64,000 nucleotides of DNA from a virus. The position numbers and the translations under genes were made by a program. How positions within the stretch are numbered: the stretch's first letter is position 1; each line of letters starts with the position of its first letter. The DNA is taken from positions 1 through 64,000 of IMG/VR virus record IMGVR_UViG_3300047509_000125; one strand, given 5' to 3'. Under the pieces are notes generated by a model that saw only the letters and a program-made list of their open reading frames with translations, was not told the origin of the DNA and made no database searches. Shown one piece after another: positions 24,865 to 35,000 of the stretch.

Positions 24865-25372
24865 GATACCGGCAGTACCGTTTGAAGGGTTTGAACTGCC
24901 TTTCTTTGTTCCTCGGGTGATCGAGGGCACTGGAACCGGATCGGGCGATTTTGAGGGTGATTACACTGGTGGCGACGAGGAACTAGTAAATGTAAACATA
25001 AGTCTTCCATCGGACATAACGATTGTGTGGATGGAGCTTAACGGAACTCCAACTTTAGCAAACACTAATCTACAGGTAGGGCCAATGGGGGCGACATCAA
25101 CATTCGTGGATTTTTACCACCTTGACGGGATGGGTTCACCAGTGGATGAAGGAACGGAAATCGCGCAAACTTCTTCCGTAGTCAGGCACTTGTGTCATCA
25201 ATTCGTCCCCGCAGGTGGGTTCATTTTGCTTAACATAGGAGACTGGGAAGATCCGGCCCTTGATATAGGAACCTCTCACTACAAAATCCACTACACCACC
25301 GGGGCATCGGACACTACCGAATACGATCTACTGTATCTACGTGAACCAACGTTTGGTCCGTTCTTCTCTTGA
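24839..25372 (+). CDS. Hypothetical virion protein
   Basis: A 177-residue beta-rich protein (LVNVNISLPSDITIVWME; GFILLNIGDW) with few basic residues, consistent with a tail or head surface component. It is followed by a 34-nt gap. No family recognised. Confidence 0.5.
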   Translation: MEIQVEEIEIPAVPFEGFELPFFVPRVIEGTGTGSGDFEGDYTGGDEELVNVNISLPSDITIVWMELNGTPTLANTNLQVGPMGATSTFVDFYHLDGMGSPVDEGTEIAQTSSVVRHLCHQFVPAGGFILLNIGDWEDPALDIGTSHYKIHYTTGASDTTEYDLLYLREPTFGPFFS

Positions 25373-25406
25373 ATAAACAACGATCGCAACGTAGCCTCGC
25401 TTTTTA

Positions 25407-25757
25407 ATGGCCGCAGATGTAAAACCCGTAACCTACTTCGGTGCAGGCTATGCAGCCGATGGCACGAATCATCTTGTTAAACTCAACAACCATGACGCGG
25501 GTAGCAATAAGCTGCTCAAACACCTAACGGATGCTCAGTCTGATCCGACAACCGGCGACAGTAGACAGATCCTCCTAGCTCTGTTTGAAATGGCTTATGA
25601 AGCCTATATCGCGCAGGTCAACGCCAACAATCGGCCGAAACAGATGAGCCTTCAGCGAAACGTATCGACCGATGCCAGCGGCAATTTCACGATCCAAATT
25701 TCCGGTACGTTCACCTTTGTCGAGGACGGAACCTGGACCATGACGGCGGAAATTTGA
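25407..25757 (+). CDS. Hypothetical virion protein
   Basis: A 116-residue protein with a helical N-terminal half and a beta C-terminus (GNFTIQISGTFTFVEDGTWT). Size and place between tail-like and portal genes suggest a head-tail joining or decoration protein; this is inference from position. Confidence 0.5.
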   Translation: MAADVKPVTYFGAGYAADGTNHLVKLNNHDAGSNKLLKHLTDAQSDPTTGDSRQILLALFEMAYEAYIAQVNANNRPKQMSLQRNVSTDASGNFTIQISGTFTFVEDGTWTMTAEI

Positions 25758-25760
25758 TCC

Positions 25761-26069
25761 GTGCTGTGGATCAAAGACACCTCGACTGTTCCGCCTAGCG
25801 ATTGGGTCTATCACGTCGAGGCCACTAACTACGATGTTCGGGTAAAGAATTACGCGATCCTCTACCCCGAAATCGTTAAGCATTGTCGGTCGAACAATGT
25901 TCCTGTTCCGAGCCAAGAGGATGTGATTCGCCAACTGTGCGAGCGGCTGTATATTCCGTGCGTGGAGGGCACTCAACCACTGGTCAATACTTGGACGCAG
26001 AGACTACCGCCTCCGGCGCCTAAAGGTTGTTGCGGACAGGGAATGGTTATACCCCGGCGTCAACCGTGA
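25761..26069 (+). CDS. Hypothetical virion-module protein
   Basis: A 102-residue protein from GTG 25761. The middle (IVKHCRSNNVPVPSQEDVIR) is helical, and the end holds a Cys pair (KGCCGQGM). GTGA overlap with the next gene. Function unknown. Confidence 0.5.
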   Translation: MLWIKDTSTVPPSDWVYHVEATNYDVRVKNYAILYPEIVKHCRSNNVPVPSQEDVIRQLCERLYIPCVEGTQPLVNTWTQRLPPPAPKGCCGQGMVIPRRQP

Positions 26070-26374
26070 CCGTTTTCCACTTTATCATTCTCTCCCTTGC
26101 CACGTATCGTCTCACCGTTCTTGTCGCAAGAGACCTTGGACCGTTTAACGTTTTCTGGAACCTGCGGCACACCGGCCGCCCCTTCGATCATTTCCTGTCT
26201 TGCCCGTTCTGCGTCTCGGTTTGGATCTCGGCTGGCGTAAACCTGGCCTACTATTTCTATTGTGTGAAAAGTCCCTTGGTCTTATTACTGGCCCTAATCT
26301 TTGCCATGTCAGCGATCACAATCTTCTGTCATAGGGCCTTCACCGTGGATCACGCTCCAACTCCTCCGCACTAA
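26066..26374 (+). CDS. DUF1360-like membrane protein
   Basis: The protein has 102 residues from GTG 26066. ILSLATYRLTVLVARD, then FLSCPFCVSVWISAG and a further hydrophobic segment match DUF1360 (sporulation- and phage-associated membrane proteins with the CPFC motif). Two or three membrane helices. Known only as a conserved family; no function is assigned to it. Confidence 0.65.
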   Translation: MTVFHFIILSLATYRLTVLVARDLGPFNVFWNLRHTGRPFDHFLSCPFCVSVWISAGVNLAYYFYCVKSPLVLLLALIFAMSAITIFCHRAFTVDHAPTPPH

Positions 26375-26380
26375 ATAGAT

Positions 26381-28669
26381 ATGTCAGCCGGCGAAATTCC
26401 ACGCGGCATAATTCAGGGACCAAAGGGAAAACCGGAACTGCCAGAGGAACGCTTCGCGGACGCCGAAGAAGTCCGTCAACTGTGCCGGAACATGATCTGG
26501 TACGACCGCGATTTTCGGGCTCCAGCGCGAGCACGCATTGACGGTCTGTTTGCGGGCAACCCGACCTTCTCCCTTCAAAAGCTGAAACAAAAAGGGTTCG
26601 GCTGGTTGCCTAGGGTAAACTATCGGGAGGGCGAAGCGGATTTAGCGGCTCTCCAAACGCCGTTGTACGACTTGGTCAGCGAAGTCGATCATCAGATAGA
26701 AGTCACTCTAGACATTGATAACGTTACCCAAACCGAACTGGACGCGTACGAAAACGCGATTCAACAACATTTTACCTGGCTCAATTTCACCCGTAGCCGA
26801 ACCGATTTTAATTTCAACATGCTCGTTAGTCAGAGGGAAATGTTGCTGCACGGTCTCGGCTACAATGTCCGGCTAAACGATAATTGGATGGGCCGTGTTC
26901 CGATCTCCGGCCGGATCTTGTTTCCCGAAACTTGCCCGCTCAATTTCAAGCGGGACGGCAAATACTTTTTGCTGCGCGAGTTTGTTCCCGGCGAAGATGT
27001 TTACGGCTATATCCGGAACGAGAAAGCCGCTCGCGCCGACGGCTGGCTACCGGACAACCTTTGGCAAGCCTTGGTTCTCTCTACTAAACCGGATCGTTAC
27101 CCGCAAAATACCGATCTACAGGAGATTCAGCGTAACATGCGCCGAGGCGACATCGGGTGGAGTAGCAGCACCCAGGCGGGTCTATGGCTCAATCACCTTA
27201 TCACGGCCGAATACGAAGGCGGGTTCTCTCATTATATAGTGGAAGAAAATGTCTCGGTGAACGCGGAAAAAGACGCCAAAGGTTATCTCTACCGCAACCG
27301 CTACAAATTCGACTCGTGGCCGTTAACCATCTACAACTTCGACATCGGCGACGGCGGTTTTATCCATTCCGTTCGCGGTTTGGGGATGCGCTCGAAGGAT
27401 TTCTACGAACTGTCCAATCGCCTGAAAAACGCGATGGCGGCACAGGTATTAATTGGCGCCTTTCCGATGGTGAAACTGAACGGGCAAACCGTCGATCAAG
27501 ACAAATTACGGCTGTGGCGTATGGGCGCGCTCTCTCTTATCCCGCAGGGAGTGGAGCCGACCATGATCCAATTTCCGCCGCTTGCCCAAGGACCGTTGGC
27601 GCTGGACAAATCGTTGCGCGAAACGCTCGAGCGAAACAGTAAATCGTCCACACCGACTACACCCGAAGCGAAGGACCGAGAAACCGCTTACTCATTTTCG
27701 ATGCGCGCCCAGGATGCGGCTCGAATCAGTAACGGGATGCAAAGCCTCTATGAAAGCAATCTGCAACAGGATTACGACATGCAGTTGCGAATGGTGGTTA
27801 AGACACCGAAAGGGCCGCGTGATTATCAAAAGATGGCCCAAGAATTTCGTGACCGATGCGAGAAAACGCCGCGGCTAGATAAAAAGGTGTGGGCCGACAT
27901 CTGGCGCCGGCCGGGAGCGATTGCTGAAGTGCGCGAGAATACCAGTACCGGCGCTGGTAGTGCGGCAACCCGGCTCAATGCGCTTCTGGCACTGATGCAA
28001 TACATCTATCCCAATACGGATGAGGGCCGCAAAATCACGATTGAACGCGACCTGGTTTCAACGCTCATGGGCGGCTCCAAGGTCGATCGTTATGCTCGTA
28101 ACCCGGCCGACATCGAGTTACCCGACAGTGACGATTCGTTGGCAGCGGTAGAAAGCGACGCGCTTGTTCTCGGTGGCGATGCGGTAGTGTCATCGAAACA
28201 AAACCACGTCAAACATTCTAAGGCGCATCTTGGAAAAGCGTTGGAGATCGTCCAAGCGGTTCAGAACGGTGAAATGCCTCCGGAACAAGCCTTAGCCGCT
28301 ATCCGTAAACTCGGGCAGCACACGGCGGATCACCTACAGCAGATCCAAAATAATCCGATGCGGAAAGCTGAATTTGACGAGCTCTATCAAGAGTGGCAAG
28401 CACTCGGAAAAATCTCGAAAAAGCTCGAGAGCCAGATACAAGCGCAGAGTCGCCAGCAAGAGCGCGGCCAACAAATGTCGGAGCAATCACAGATTAAGGA
28501 TAAGGTCGCGCAGTCCGACATCGCCCGAAAAGACCGGAAAGCTGATGCCGACATTGTTCGCCAATTCCGAAAAGACGCTGTTAAAAACCGGCTGGCTGAC
28601 GCCTCGACCGCGGCGAAGATCTCAAGGCAAGGGACTAACGGCAATCGGCAACCTGCTTCTGCTGCTTGA
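26381..28669 (+). CDS. Portal protein (head-tail connector)
   Basis: A 762-residue protein placed before scaffold- and capsid-like genes, the usual order. It has the size and mixed alpha/beta profile of podovirus-type portals. The C-terminal 200 residues are a long charged, Gln-rich helical region (SQIQAQSRQQERGQQMSEQS), like the helical barrel that extends into the head. The portal is the ring through which DNA is packed by the terminase and ejected. No sequence motif is diagnostic, so the call rests on size, profile and order. Confidence 0.65.
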   Translation: MSAGEIPRGIIQGPKGKPELPEERFADAEEVRQLCRNMIWYDRDFRAPARARIDGLFAGNPTFSLQKLKQKGFGWLPRVNYREGEADLAALQTPLYDLVSEVDHQIEVTLDIDNVTQTELDAYENAIQQHFTWLNFTRSRTDFNFNMLVSQREMLLHGLGYNVRLNDNWMGRVPISGRILFPETCPLNFKRDGKYFLLREFVPGEDVYGYIRNEKAARADGWLPDNLWQALVLSTKPDRYPQNTDLQEIQRNMRRGDIGWSSSTQAGLWLNHLITAEYEGGFSHYIVEENVSVNAEKDAKGYLYRNRYKFDSWPLTIYNFDIGDGGFIHSVRGLGMRSKDFYELSNRLKNAMAAQVLIGAFPMVKLNGQTVDQDKLRLWRMGALSLIPQGVEPTMIQFPPLAQGPLALDKSLRETLERNSKSSTPTTPEAKDRETAYSFSMRAQDAARISNGMQSLYESNLQQDYDMQLRMVVKTPKGPRDYQKMAQEFRDRCEKTPRLDKKVWADIWRRPGAIAEVRENTSTGAGSAATRLNALLALMQYIYPNTDEGRKITIERDLVSTLMGGSKVDRYARNPADIELPDSDDSLAAVESDALVLGGDAVVSSKQNHVKHSKAHLGKALEIVQAVQNGEMPPEQALAAIRKLGQHTADHLQQIQNNPMRKAEFDELYQEWQALGKISKKLESQIQAQSRQQERGQQMSEQSQIKDKVAQSDIARKDRKADADIVRQFRKDAVKNRLADASTAAKISRQGTNGNRQPASAA

Positions 28670-28992
28670 GCGCAATCACCGATTTCCAGACCGAGCACGG
28701 CGAAGCGTGGCTTAAAATTGTTAAATCGCCCGCGTTCATGGCTGCGATGCAGCACTTGAACCAGGTGAAGATTAACGAAATTATTGGGCTCGAGCCCGAA
28801 GCCATCACCAACCATAGCCGCGAAATACTGAGTGAACTACAAGGGCATCTTCGGCACGAAAACGATTTGATTAGCCTAGCGACGGCAAAGGAACTTGATT
28901 TTGAAAGTTTACCTGATGAAACCTATCCCGATCCTAACGAGGAACTAGCACCACCACCGAAGAAGCGTTCAACCACAAAACGAAAGAAGTAG
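28666..28992 (+). CDS. Hypothetical head protein
   Basis: The protein has 108 residues from TTG 28666 (TTGA overlap with the portal gene). It is helical, with an acidic middle and a very basic C-terminal tail (KKRSTTKRKK). The gene lies between portal and scaffold; possibly a minor head or assembly protein. Confidence 0.5.
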   Translation: MSAITDFQTEHGEAWLKIVKSPAFMAAMQHLNQVKINEIIGLEPEAITNHSREILSELQGHLRHENDLISLATAKELDFESLPDETYPDPNEELAPPPKKRSTTKRKK

Positions 28993-28995
28993 TTT

Positions 28996-30210
28996 ATGGC
29001 CGACTCAGCCGTTCAAGACCCGCCAGCACCACCACCGGCGACCACATCGTTCGCAGACAAATTCAACGCTGCTATGGAGCAGAACAAGACCACTGAGCCC
29101 GTAAAGGCAAAGGGTGAGGACAAAACCAAGCAGCCAGAGCCGAAAAAGAAAGGTGCGCTTGATGTAGCTATTGAAGGCAAAAAGCCCGAGACCGCAACCA
29201 CCACTACGGTACCGGACAACGACGCTGATGCCTTTCTGAAAGATCACCCCGAAGACGCCAAAAACGTTAACTGGTCGCGGGCGCGAAAACTGATCGAGAC
29301 GCAAAAAACTCTCATTGGAGAATTGACCAAGAGCAAAACCGACACGGAAAGTCGGTTAGGCGAATACAAGGATTACGGCGACATTAAAACCAAGGCGGAA
29401 CGAGCCGCGGCGATTGAAGCGGAAAACAAGGAACTGCGCGAAGCTATCACCGCAATCAACGTCGAATACGAGCCCGGCTTTCGCTCGAAATATGTCGAGG
29501 GCCGACAAAAACTTCTCGATAAAGCGGTTGCCCGAGTGAAGGAATACGGCGGGAACGTCGATCTCTTTAATGACGCCCTGGCCCAAACCGGCAAAACCCG
29601 AACGGCAACGCTCAAAGAAGCGCTCACCGACGTAGACGAACTGGACCGGCCACGGATCATTTCCGTGCTCGACCAGGTGCAAGCCTTGGACGACGAACGA
29701 GCCGATTTACAGAAAGACCCTCAAAAAGCCTGGGAAACACTGCAAGCCCGGCAATCCGAACAGAATCGGACCAACGCTGAGAAAGAAGCTCGCCGCAAAG
29801 AAGACGCGTTTGAACGGATCGTGATGGCGATTGCCGACGATAACCCGACACTTCGGACTGTCGATGACACGACCGAAGGCGCCGCGGACTGGAATCAGCC
29901 AATTAAAGAGGCGCTAACCAAGGGCAAAGCGTTGTTCCTCGGTAACGGCGAAATTGAGACCAAAGATTTAATCCTGGCCTCGATTTACCGTTACGATTAT
30001 CCGCGGATCTCAAAAATGTTGCTGGACACCTATTCCGAACTCCAGACCGCCAAACAACGATTAGCTGAAATTGACGCAGCCCAACCCGATTTCAGAGGCG
30101 GTAAAGGGCCAGCTGCTACGGCTGCTACTGCAAATCAACCGGAAAAGAAACGCTCTGAGGTTTATCAGGACGCGCTCCGAAACATCGAGCAAGGTGTCGC
30201 CAACGAATAA
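28996..30210 (+). CDS. Scaffolding-like protein
   Basis: A 404-residue protein with a Pro/Lys/Glu-rich disordered start, a central coiled coil (AERAAAIEAENKELREAITA near residues 134-153), and Ala/Gln-rich helices. It lies directly before the capsid gene. Scaffold proteins form the core for head assembly and then leave. No protease was found beside it. Identification rests on coiled-coil content and order. Confidence 0.6.
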   Translation: MADSAVQDPPAPPPATTSFADKFNAAMEQNKTTEPVKAKGEDKTKQPEPKKKGALDVAIEGKKPETATTTTVPDNDADAFLKDHPEDAKNVNWSRARKLIETQKTLIGELTKSKTDTESRLGEYKDYGDIKTKAERAAAIEAENKELREAITAINVEYEPGFRSKYVEGRQKLLDKAVARVKEYGGNVDLFNDALAQTGKTRTATLKEALTDVDELDRPRIISVLDQVQALDDERADLQKDPQKAWETLQARQSEQNRTNAEKEARRKEDAFERIVMAIADDNPTLRTVDDTTEGAADWNQPIKEALTKGKALFLGNGEIETKDLILASIYRYDYPRISKMLLDTYSELQTAKQRLAEIDAAQPDFRGGKGPAATAATANQPEKKRSEVYQDALRNIEQGVANE

Positions 30211-30216
30211 TTCCCA

Positions 30217-30245
30217 TTGACACCGTAGCGGTTTGGTCCCATAAG
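30217..30245 (+). promoter_or_regulatory. Candidate promoter for the capsid gene
   Basis: A perfect TTGACA at 30217-30222 is followed 17 nt later by CATAAG (30240-30245; four of six to TATAAT). It lies in the 214-bp gap before the capsid gene, one of the longest in the virion module. Nothing else coding is visible in this gap. Strong separate transcription of the capsid gene is expected. Confidence 0.5.
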
Positions 30246-30424
30246 AGCATCGCTGCGACATATTTTACCGAAAGGTAAGCCGGACATCAGCAATTCGGTT
30301 ACGGGCGTTAAAAGTGGGTTCGCCACCGCCGGACGAGCAAACCAGCACGACATCGTTGTGCGCTTCGCTTGCCGTCTGGAAAATAAAAAGCGCCAATTAA
30401 AAACCGAACAAGAAAGAAAACTTT

Positions 30425-31642
30425 ATGGCAGATACATGCCCCGAACTCGCTGCATTCCGTATCGCGGTGGAATCGCTCGAGGATAATGTTCTACGCAGTC
30501 CGCAATTCGCTCGCGCCAATTATTTCCGAAACATGTTCCCGATGGGCGAGTTTGTCCGAAATCAGGGAACGACACGGTCCAACTTCACGATCAAAGCTTC
30601 CGCGCCGTCGGATGACCAGTCCAAGTGGGCTCCGGTCTCAATCAATCCGAACGCGAGTGGCCTAACCATTCCCGGTTGTAACCCAGTGTACGAAGACATC
30701 GGAGTAGGTTTCTTCGAGCGCACCTGGAGCCCGCAACGGCGCGACTTCCGCGGGCCGATCGTGTGTAAGGAACACTTCCAGTTCCAGCACAGCATCGCGC
30801 AATTCATCGACGGTTATGTGGCCGCGATGAGACAATGGCTCGCGTTGACCTGGGAATTTGGTCTGCGCGGTAACACAATGGCGCTTGGCGACTGGTTCGT
30901 TGACGGGGTCAAATACGTCGGTCCCAATGCAGCCGCGTCCGCTCCTCGGGCGTACCAGGGTTTGACCCAGGACATCTTGGACGACGTTGCCCAGGACCGA
31001 ATCAATATCGGTGTCCAGGTGGGTGAAGAAAACGGCGATTACGTAGTCAACGGGAACGCCGGCCCGATTTACCCACTCTTTATTAATATGCGGGAAAGCG
31101 GCAACATTCTCCGCGCTAACCATGACATCCGAGACGATGCCCGGTCTGCCTCGATGGGATGGGACGGCGAAGGAAACTTCTCGCTCTGGAAAGCCCTTGG
31201 CTCGACTCGGACAATCGGCAACTTCCGGCACGTTTCCACCAACGTCGAACCCAGGTTTAATTATACGGCTTCGGGCTACCAAACCGTGCCACCGTATAAG
31301 GACATTACGGTTGTCGGAACCGACCAGGAAATTATCACCGACGCCTACAAGAACGCGCCGTTCCGCGCAGCGATCATGGCCGTGCCGTCGGGATTCGCGA
31401 TTGAAGCGGTGCGGCCACAGACAGCTGGCCTCAACTTCAAACCGCAGGATTACAACGGCGATCTTGAGTTTATCACGGGCGGCTACCGGATCTGTGATCC
31501 ACCGATTCACGATCCGCGGGAAGAAAAAGGGCGGCACTACGCGTCAATCCAGTACGCCGCGGCGCCGAAGTACCCGCACTCCATGGCTGTCATTATTTCA
31601 AAAATTTGCCCTGTCGATAGGCAAACGGTGTTCTGCAGTTGA
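30425..31642 (+). CDS. Major capsid protein
   Basis: A 405-residue protein with its own upstream gap and promoter and a terminator just after it, which implies a separately controlled, abundant product. Sequence is typical of capsid folds: an N-terminal helix (LAAFRIAVESLEDNVLRSP), long beta regions, and no enzyme motifs. Follows portal and scaffold. The fold (likely HK97-type) is inferred; residues 1-60 are not obviously a cleaved scaffold. Confidence 0.7.
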   Translation: MADTCPELAAFRIAVESLEDNVLRSPQFARANYFRNMFPMGEFVRNQGTTRSNFTIKASAPSDDQSKWAPVSINPNASGLTIPGCNPVYEDIGVGFFERTWSPQRRDFRGPIVCKEHFQFQHSIAQFIDGYVAAMRQWLALTWEFGLRGNTMALGDWFVDGVKYVGPNAAASAPRAYQGLTQDILDDVAQDRINIGVQVGEENGDYVVNGNAGPIYPLFINMRESGNILRANHDIRDDARSASMGWDGEGNFSLWKALGSTRTIGNFRHVSTNVEPRFNYTASGYQTVPPYKDITVVGTDQEIITDAYKNAPFRAAIMAVPSGFAIEAVRPQTAGLNFKPQDYNGDLEFITGGYRICDPPIHDPREEKGRHYASIQYAAAPKYPHSMAVIISKICPVDRQTVFCS

Positions 31643-31681
31643 TCTGGTCGTTAGACTGATACAGAGAGGTGTATGTGGTTG

Positions 31682-31732
31682 GTCCGGCGTTATGAGACTA
31701 ACTATCTTCGTAACGCCGGACTTTCTCTTTTT
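31682..31732 (+). terminator. Rho-independent terminator after the capsid gene
   Basis: A perfect 11-bp stem (GTCCGGCGTTA at 31682-31692 with TAACGCCGGAC at 31711-31721), loop 18 nt, is followed by TTTCTCTTTTT up to 31732. The next gene starts at 31733, so read-through or a new promoter must supply the fibre genes. Confidence 0.8.
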
Positions 31733-32023
31733 ATGAAACGATTACTTTGTTTGTTCATCATCGCCCTAACGTGTTCCTTTGCCGCGGCTGATCAGTTCGG
31801 CCAGCGACAGGTCAGCGTTCATCCCCTTACTGGCACCGGCACGATTAAGCATGGGTGTCGCTACGTGTTGTTCGATCTCGTCGGATTCAGCGGTTCAATC
31901 GGGAACGTAACGTTTTCGAGCATAACCAAATTGCTCCCAATTCCGGCGCAGAGTCAGGACACACTCGGCGACATTCCTTACACCGTGACTGGTGGAACAT
32001 TAAACGTCATTGAGGAACGGTGA
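31733..32023 (+). CDS. Hypothetical exported protein
   Basis: The protein has 96 residues from ATG 31733, next to the terminator's T-tract. A classical Sec signal peptide is visible (MKRLLCLFIIALTCSFAAAD, cleavage probably after the AAA). A small beta-rich mature domain of about 75 residues follows. A phage structural gene should not need a signal peptide, so the product may work in the periplasm or on the cell surface. Confidence 0.55.
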   Translation: MKRLLCLFIIALTCSFAAADQFGQRQVSVHPLTGTGTIKHGCRYVLFDLVGFSGSIGNVTFSSITKLLPIPAQSQDTLGDIPYTVTGGTLNVIEER

Positions 32024-35000
32024 AAATATGGCGCACATGGGCGTTCCTGCTGCTGACGGCTGGCTTGCTCTATTCTGATCCGCCGCCTTTTCCACCGGCC
32101 AAACCGCTCACCTATTCTCCCGACGGGACGGTTCTCCCGACTTCGGTTAACGGGCAACCGTTAAAACTCCCGCAAGGCACCGAAGTTTTCTACTTAGGTA
32201 GCTATGTACCCATCAATCCGATTGGTGGAGGTGGCGGCGATGTTGCCAGCGAACAATTAAACTCGAGCCCAAACGCGACCGTAAACTGGAACGGCGGTAA
32301 AAAGTTCCTTCGTCAGACAGTCGCGCTCACTCAAAGCGTTCCTGGCCATCTTCCACCGGCCAACAGTTTTGTTGCTGGCACAATCATTACTTACACCGAT
32401 CCGGTTACGGCCGACACGCTGACCTACAGTGTAGCTTGGACGCCACAGGGCGCGGACACTCTCAACGGCGGGACCACTCCCTACAGCTTCTTTTTTGGCG
32501 GGGGCACGGTACAACTCGAAACCGACGGCGTAAGCGCGTGGACATCGTTACCGCGTCACCTGTCGATAAATCAGATTCAGGACACAGGAAATCCACTAAT
32601 CAAAGTCGCTTTCGATGTGAGTCTGATGCCGACTGGAGTAAGTATAATTCCCGTTACGCCCAATTCCCCATTAGGCGTGTTCGATGATCCTGGCCACGAT
32701 TTCGTATCTATATTTAAGACCGCCGACAAATTTTATCGGGTAGCGATCGGTACCGGCCTCAATATCACCGGTGCCTCCCCGAACTATACGTTAAACGCGA
32801 CCGCCTCAGCACCAGCCAGCATCGCTTCGTTCATGGGCACGAGCACGGTTCGTGGCATGAACAATGATGTCTATATCGCGATCCGGACCGACGGGAAACC
32901 CGGCACCGGAACGGCTGAAGATCCGTTCGACGGAAGTACAGCAGTTAAGTTCGATGCAATCATGGATGGGGTTGCAGCCGGTACTCGCGTCATTCTTCAA
33001 AAGAACACGATTTTTCTGACTAACGGTGTGAAATGGCCGGATAACTCCAAGGGATGGACGGTTAAAGATTCAGAATATATCCAGGGTAATGGCGCTACCC
33101 TGAAACTAGCCACCTACCCAAATTCATGGGACGGCGTAACTGCCAACCAAAAAACGGCCGTAGTGGGAAACAGATATTTCGAAGCCCCGGTTAACGACGT
33201 CGTAATTGAGAATATCACGATCGATTGTAACTGGGGGACGATCGGTCAAGCCGGAACCATCCAATCGCCTTGGACTAATAAAGCAGCGATGGCCGCATTC
33301 ATCTATGGATCGAACTGGCATTACATTCGTTGCACGCACATAAATTCCTATGGCGACATAACTAGCGGCACCGAATGCTTCGCGTTAGGCGGTCAGGTTC
33401 CCGACCAGACTCATAATCCAGGCGCAGTTTGCGACACGCCATGGATTCAGGATTGCGTGGGACTCAATCCTCATGGTGGATACGTCGATGGGTTTTTTAT
33501 CTTCGGAGTTGATAACACGCACCTCGCTACGAATGGACGAATGACGGGATGTCGGACAGTCGGTGACTTTCATCCGGGTTGTTATCACTGGGCCTATGTT
33601 AAGGATCTAGAGATCGCGAACAACCTGTCCAATGGGGGTGGCGGGTGCTATACCGATACCGGAATGACGGATGGAGTCCGGGTAATCGGAAACAACCTTT
33701 ACTGTAACGAACTTGGAATAGGGATGGTTCAGGTTGACGGAGTCCCCCAGAGACGGATATGGATTGAGAATAACCGAATTCGTTATGCTTCAAACACGGT
33801 TTACGAGGGAATAGCCATTAACGCTACAGCAGGGCAGGGCGATGATGTGATGATAAGTCACAATAAGATTGGACCTCGAACTGATGTTGAAATCCCCACT
33901 GGCGGTCAAGCTGCGATCGACATCGCAAACGGAATTACAAATGTCAAAATCATCCAGAACGAGATCAGTCGCTCTGCCGGATTCGAAATCTACGCAGGGA
34001 CATCTCAGCCTAACGGTTACTTAGTCGCTCATAATATCAAGCCGAGCGGGGCACCGGTGAGCCTGGTTAACAATATCACCAATATTCCGATTGATCCGAT
34101 GACGGGAGGCGGGGGCGTGGACAATCAGTTTAATCGCAATTCATCACTGACCGGAGCACTCCGGATTACTGGCACGTATCCCGGCGACATTGACCGGGTG
34201 ATATTCTATTATTTTCCATCCAGCTACGTCATTCAAGCTGGCGACACGTTTCAGTATGAAGTTTTCAGCGAGGAAAGTAACGCGCGCTGGTATCCGAGCA
34301 CTTGGATTAGGTTTACCGACGTAACGGATACCGGGGCGAGCGTTGACCAAAACGGCGTCGCTAACTATCAGGGAGATATTCCTAACTACGGACGAGGACG
34401 ATGGTATTTTCGGAAAACAGATATGACGCCATATGTAGGTAAGACGATCCAGCGGGTTATCGTGGGTGCCAATAGTGGCGCAAGTGAGGTGTTAACCGAA
34501 TACTGGCGCAACGTGCGGATCGTGGATGTAAACGGGAAAACAGCCGCCATGTTTTACGAGGATAACGGACCCATTCCTTCAGTGCATTACGTTACCTCAA
34601 TCACCAATCCGTCTGCGGTGGCCGTCCCTCCTCCTCTTTATTCTTACGACGGCACCGCAGGCGCATCCGCAACCACTGGCGGCGCGACGTTCAAGAACGG
34701 TCTTTACACCAGCGGCTCTATTTCCGCTGGCAGCACAATCGCCACCGACCCGATCTGGGCTGCGCTTGGTGACACGGTCTACGGGACGGGCGCGAGCACA
34801 GGCGCGAAGCTTTCGGGTAACACAACCGCAACCCGTAAGTTTTTGCGTCAGACCGGCAATGGGAGTGTGTCAGCCGCGCCCGCCTGGGACACGTTGGTTG
34901 CAGGTGATATACCTGATCTTAGCGCGACCTACGAGGTAGTCGGCACCACTGCCGGGCTAATCTCCGACACGGCTTACAACGCAACCACATGGGACGGTGA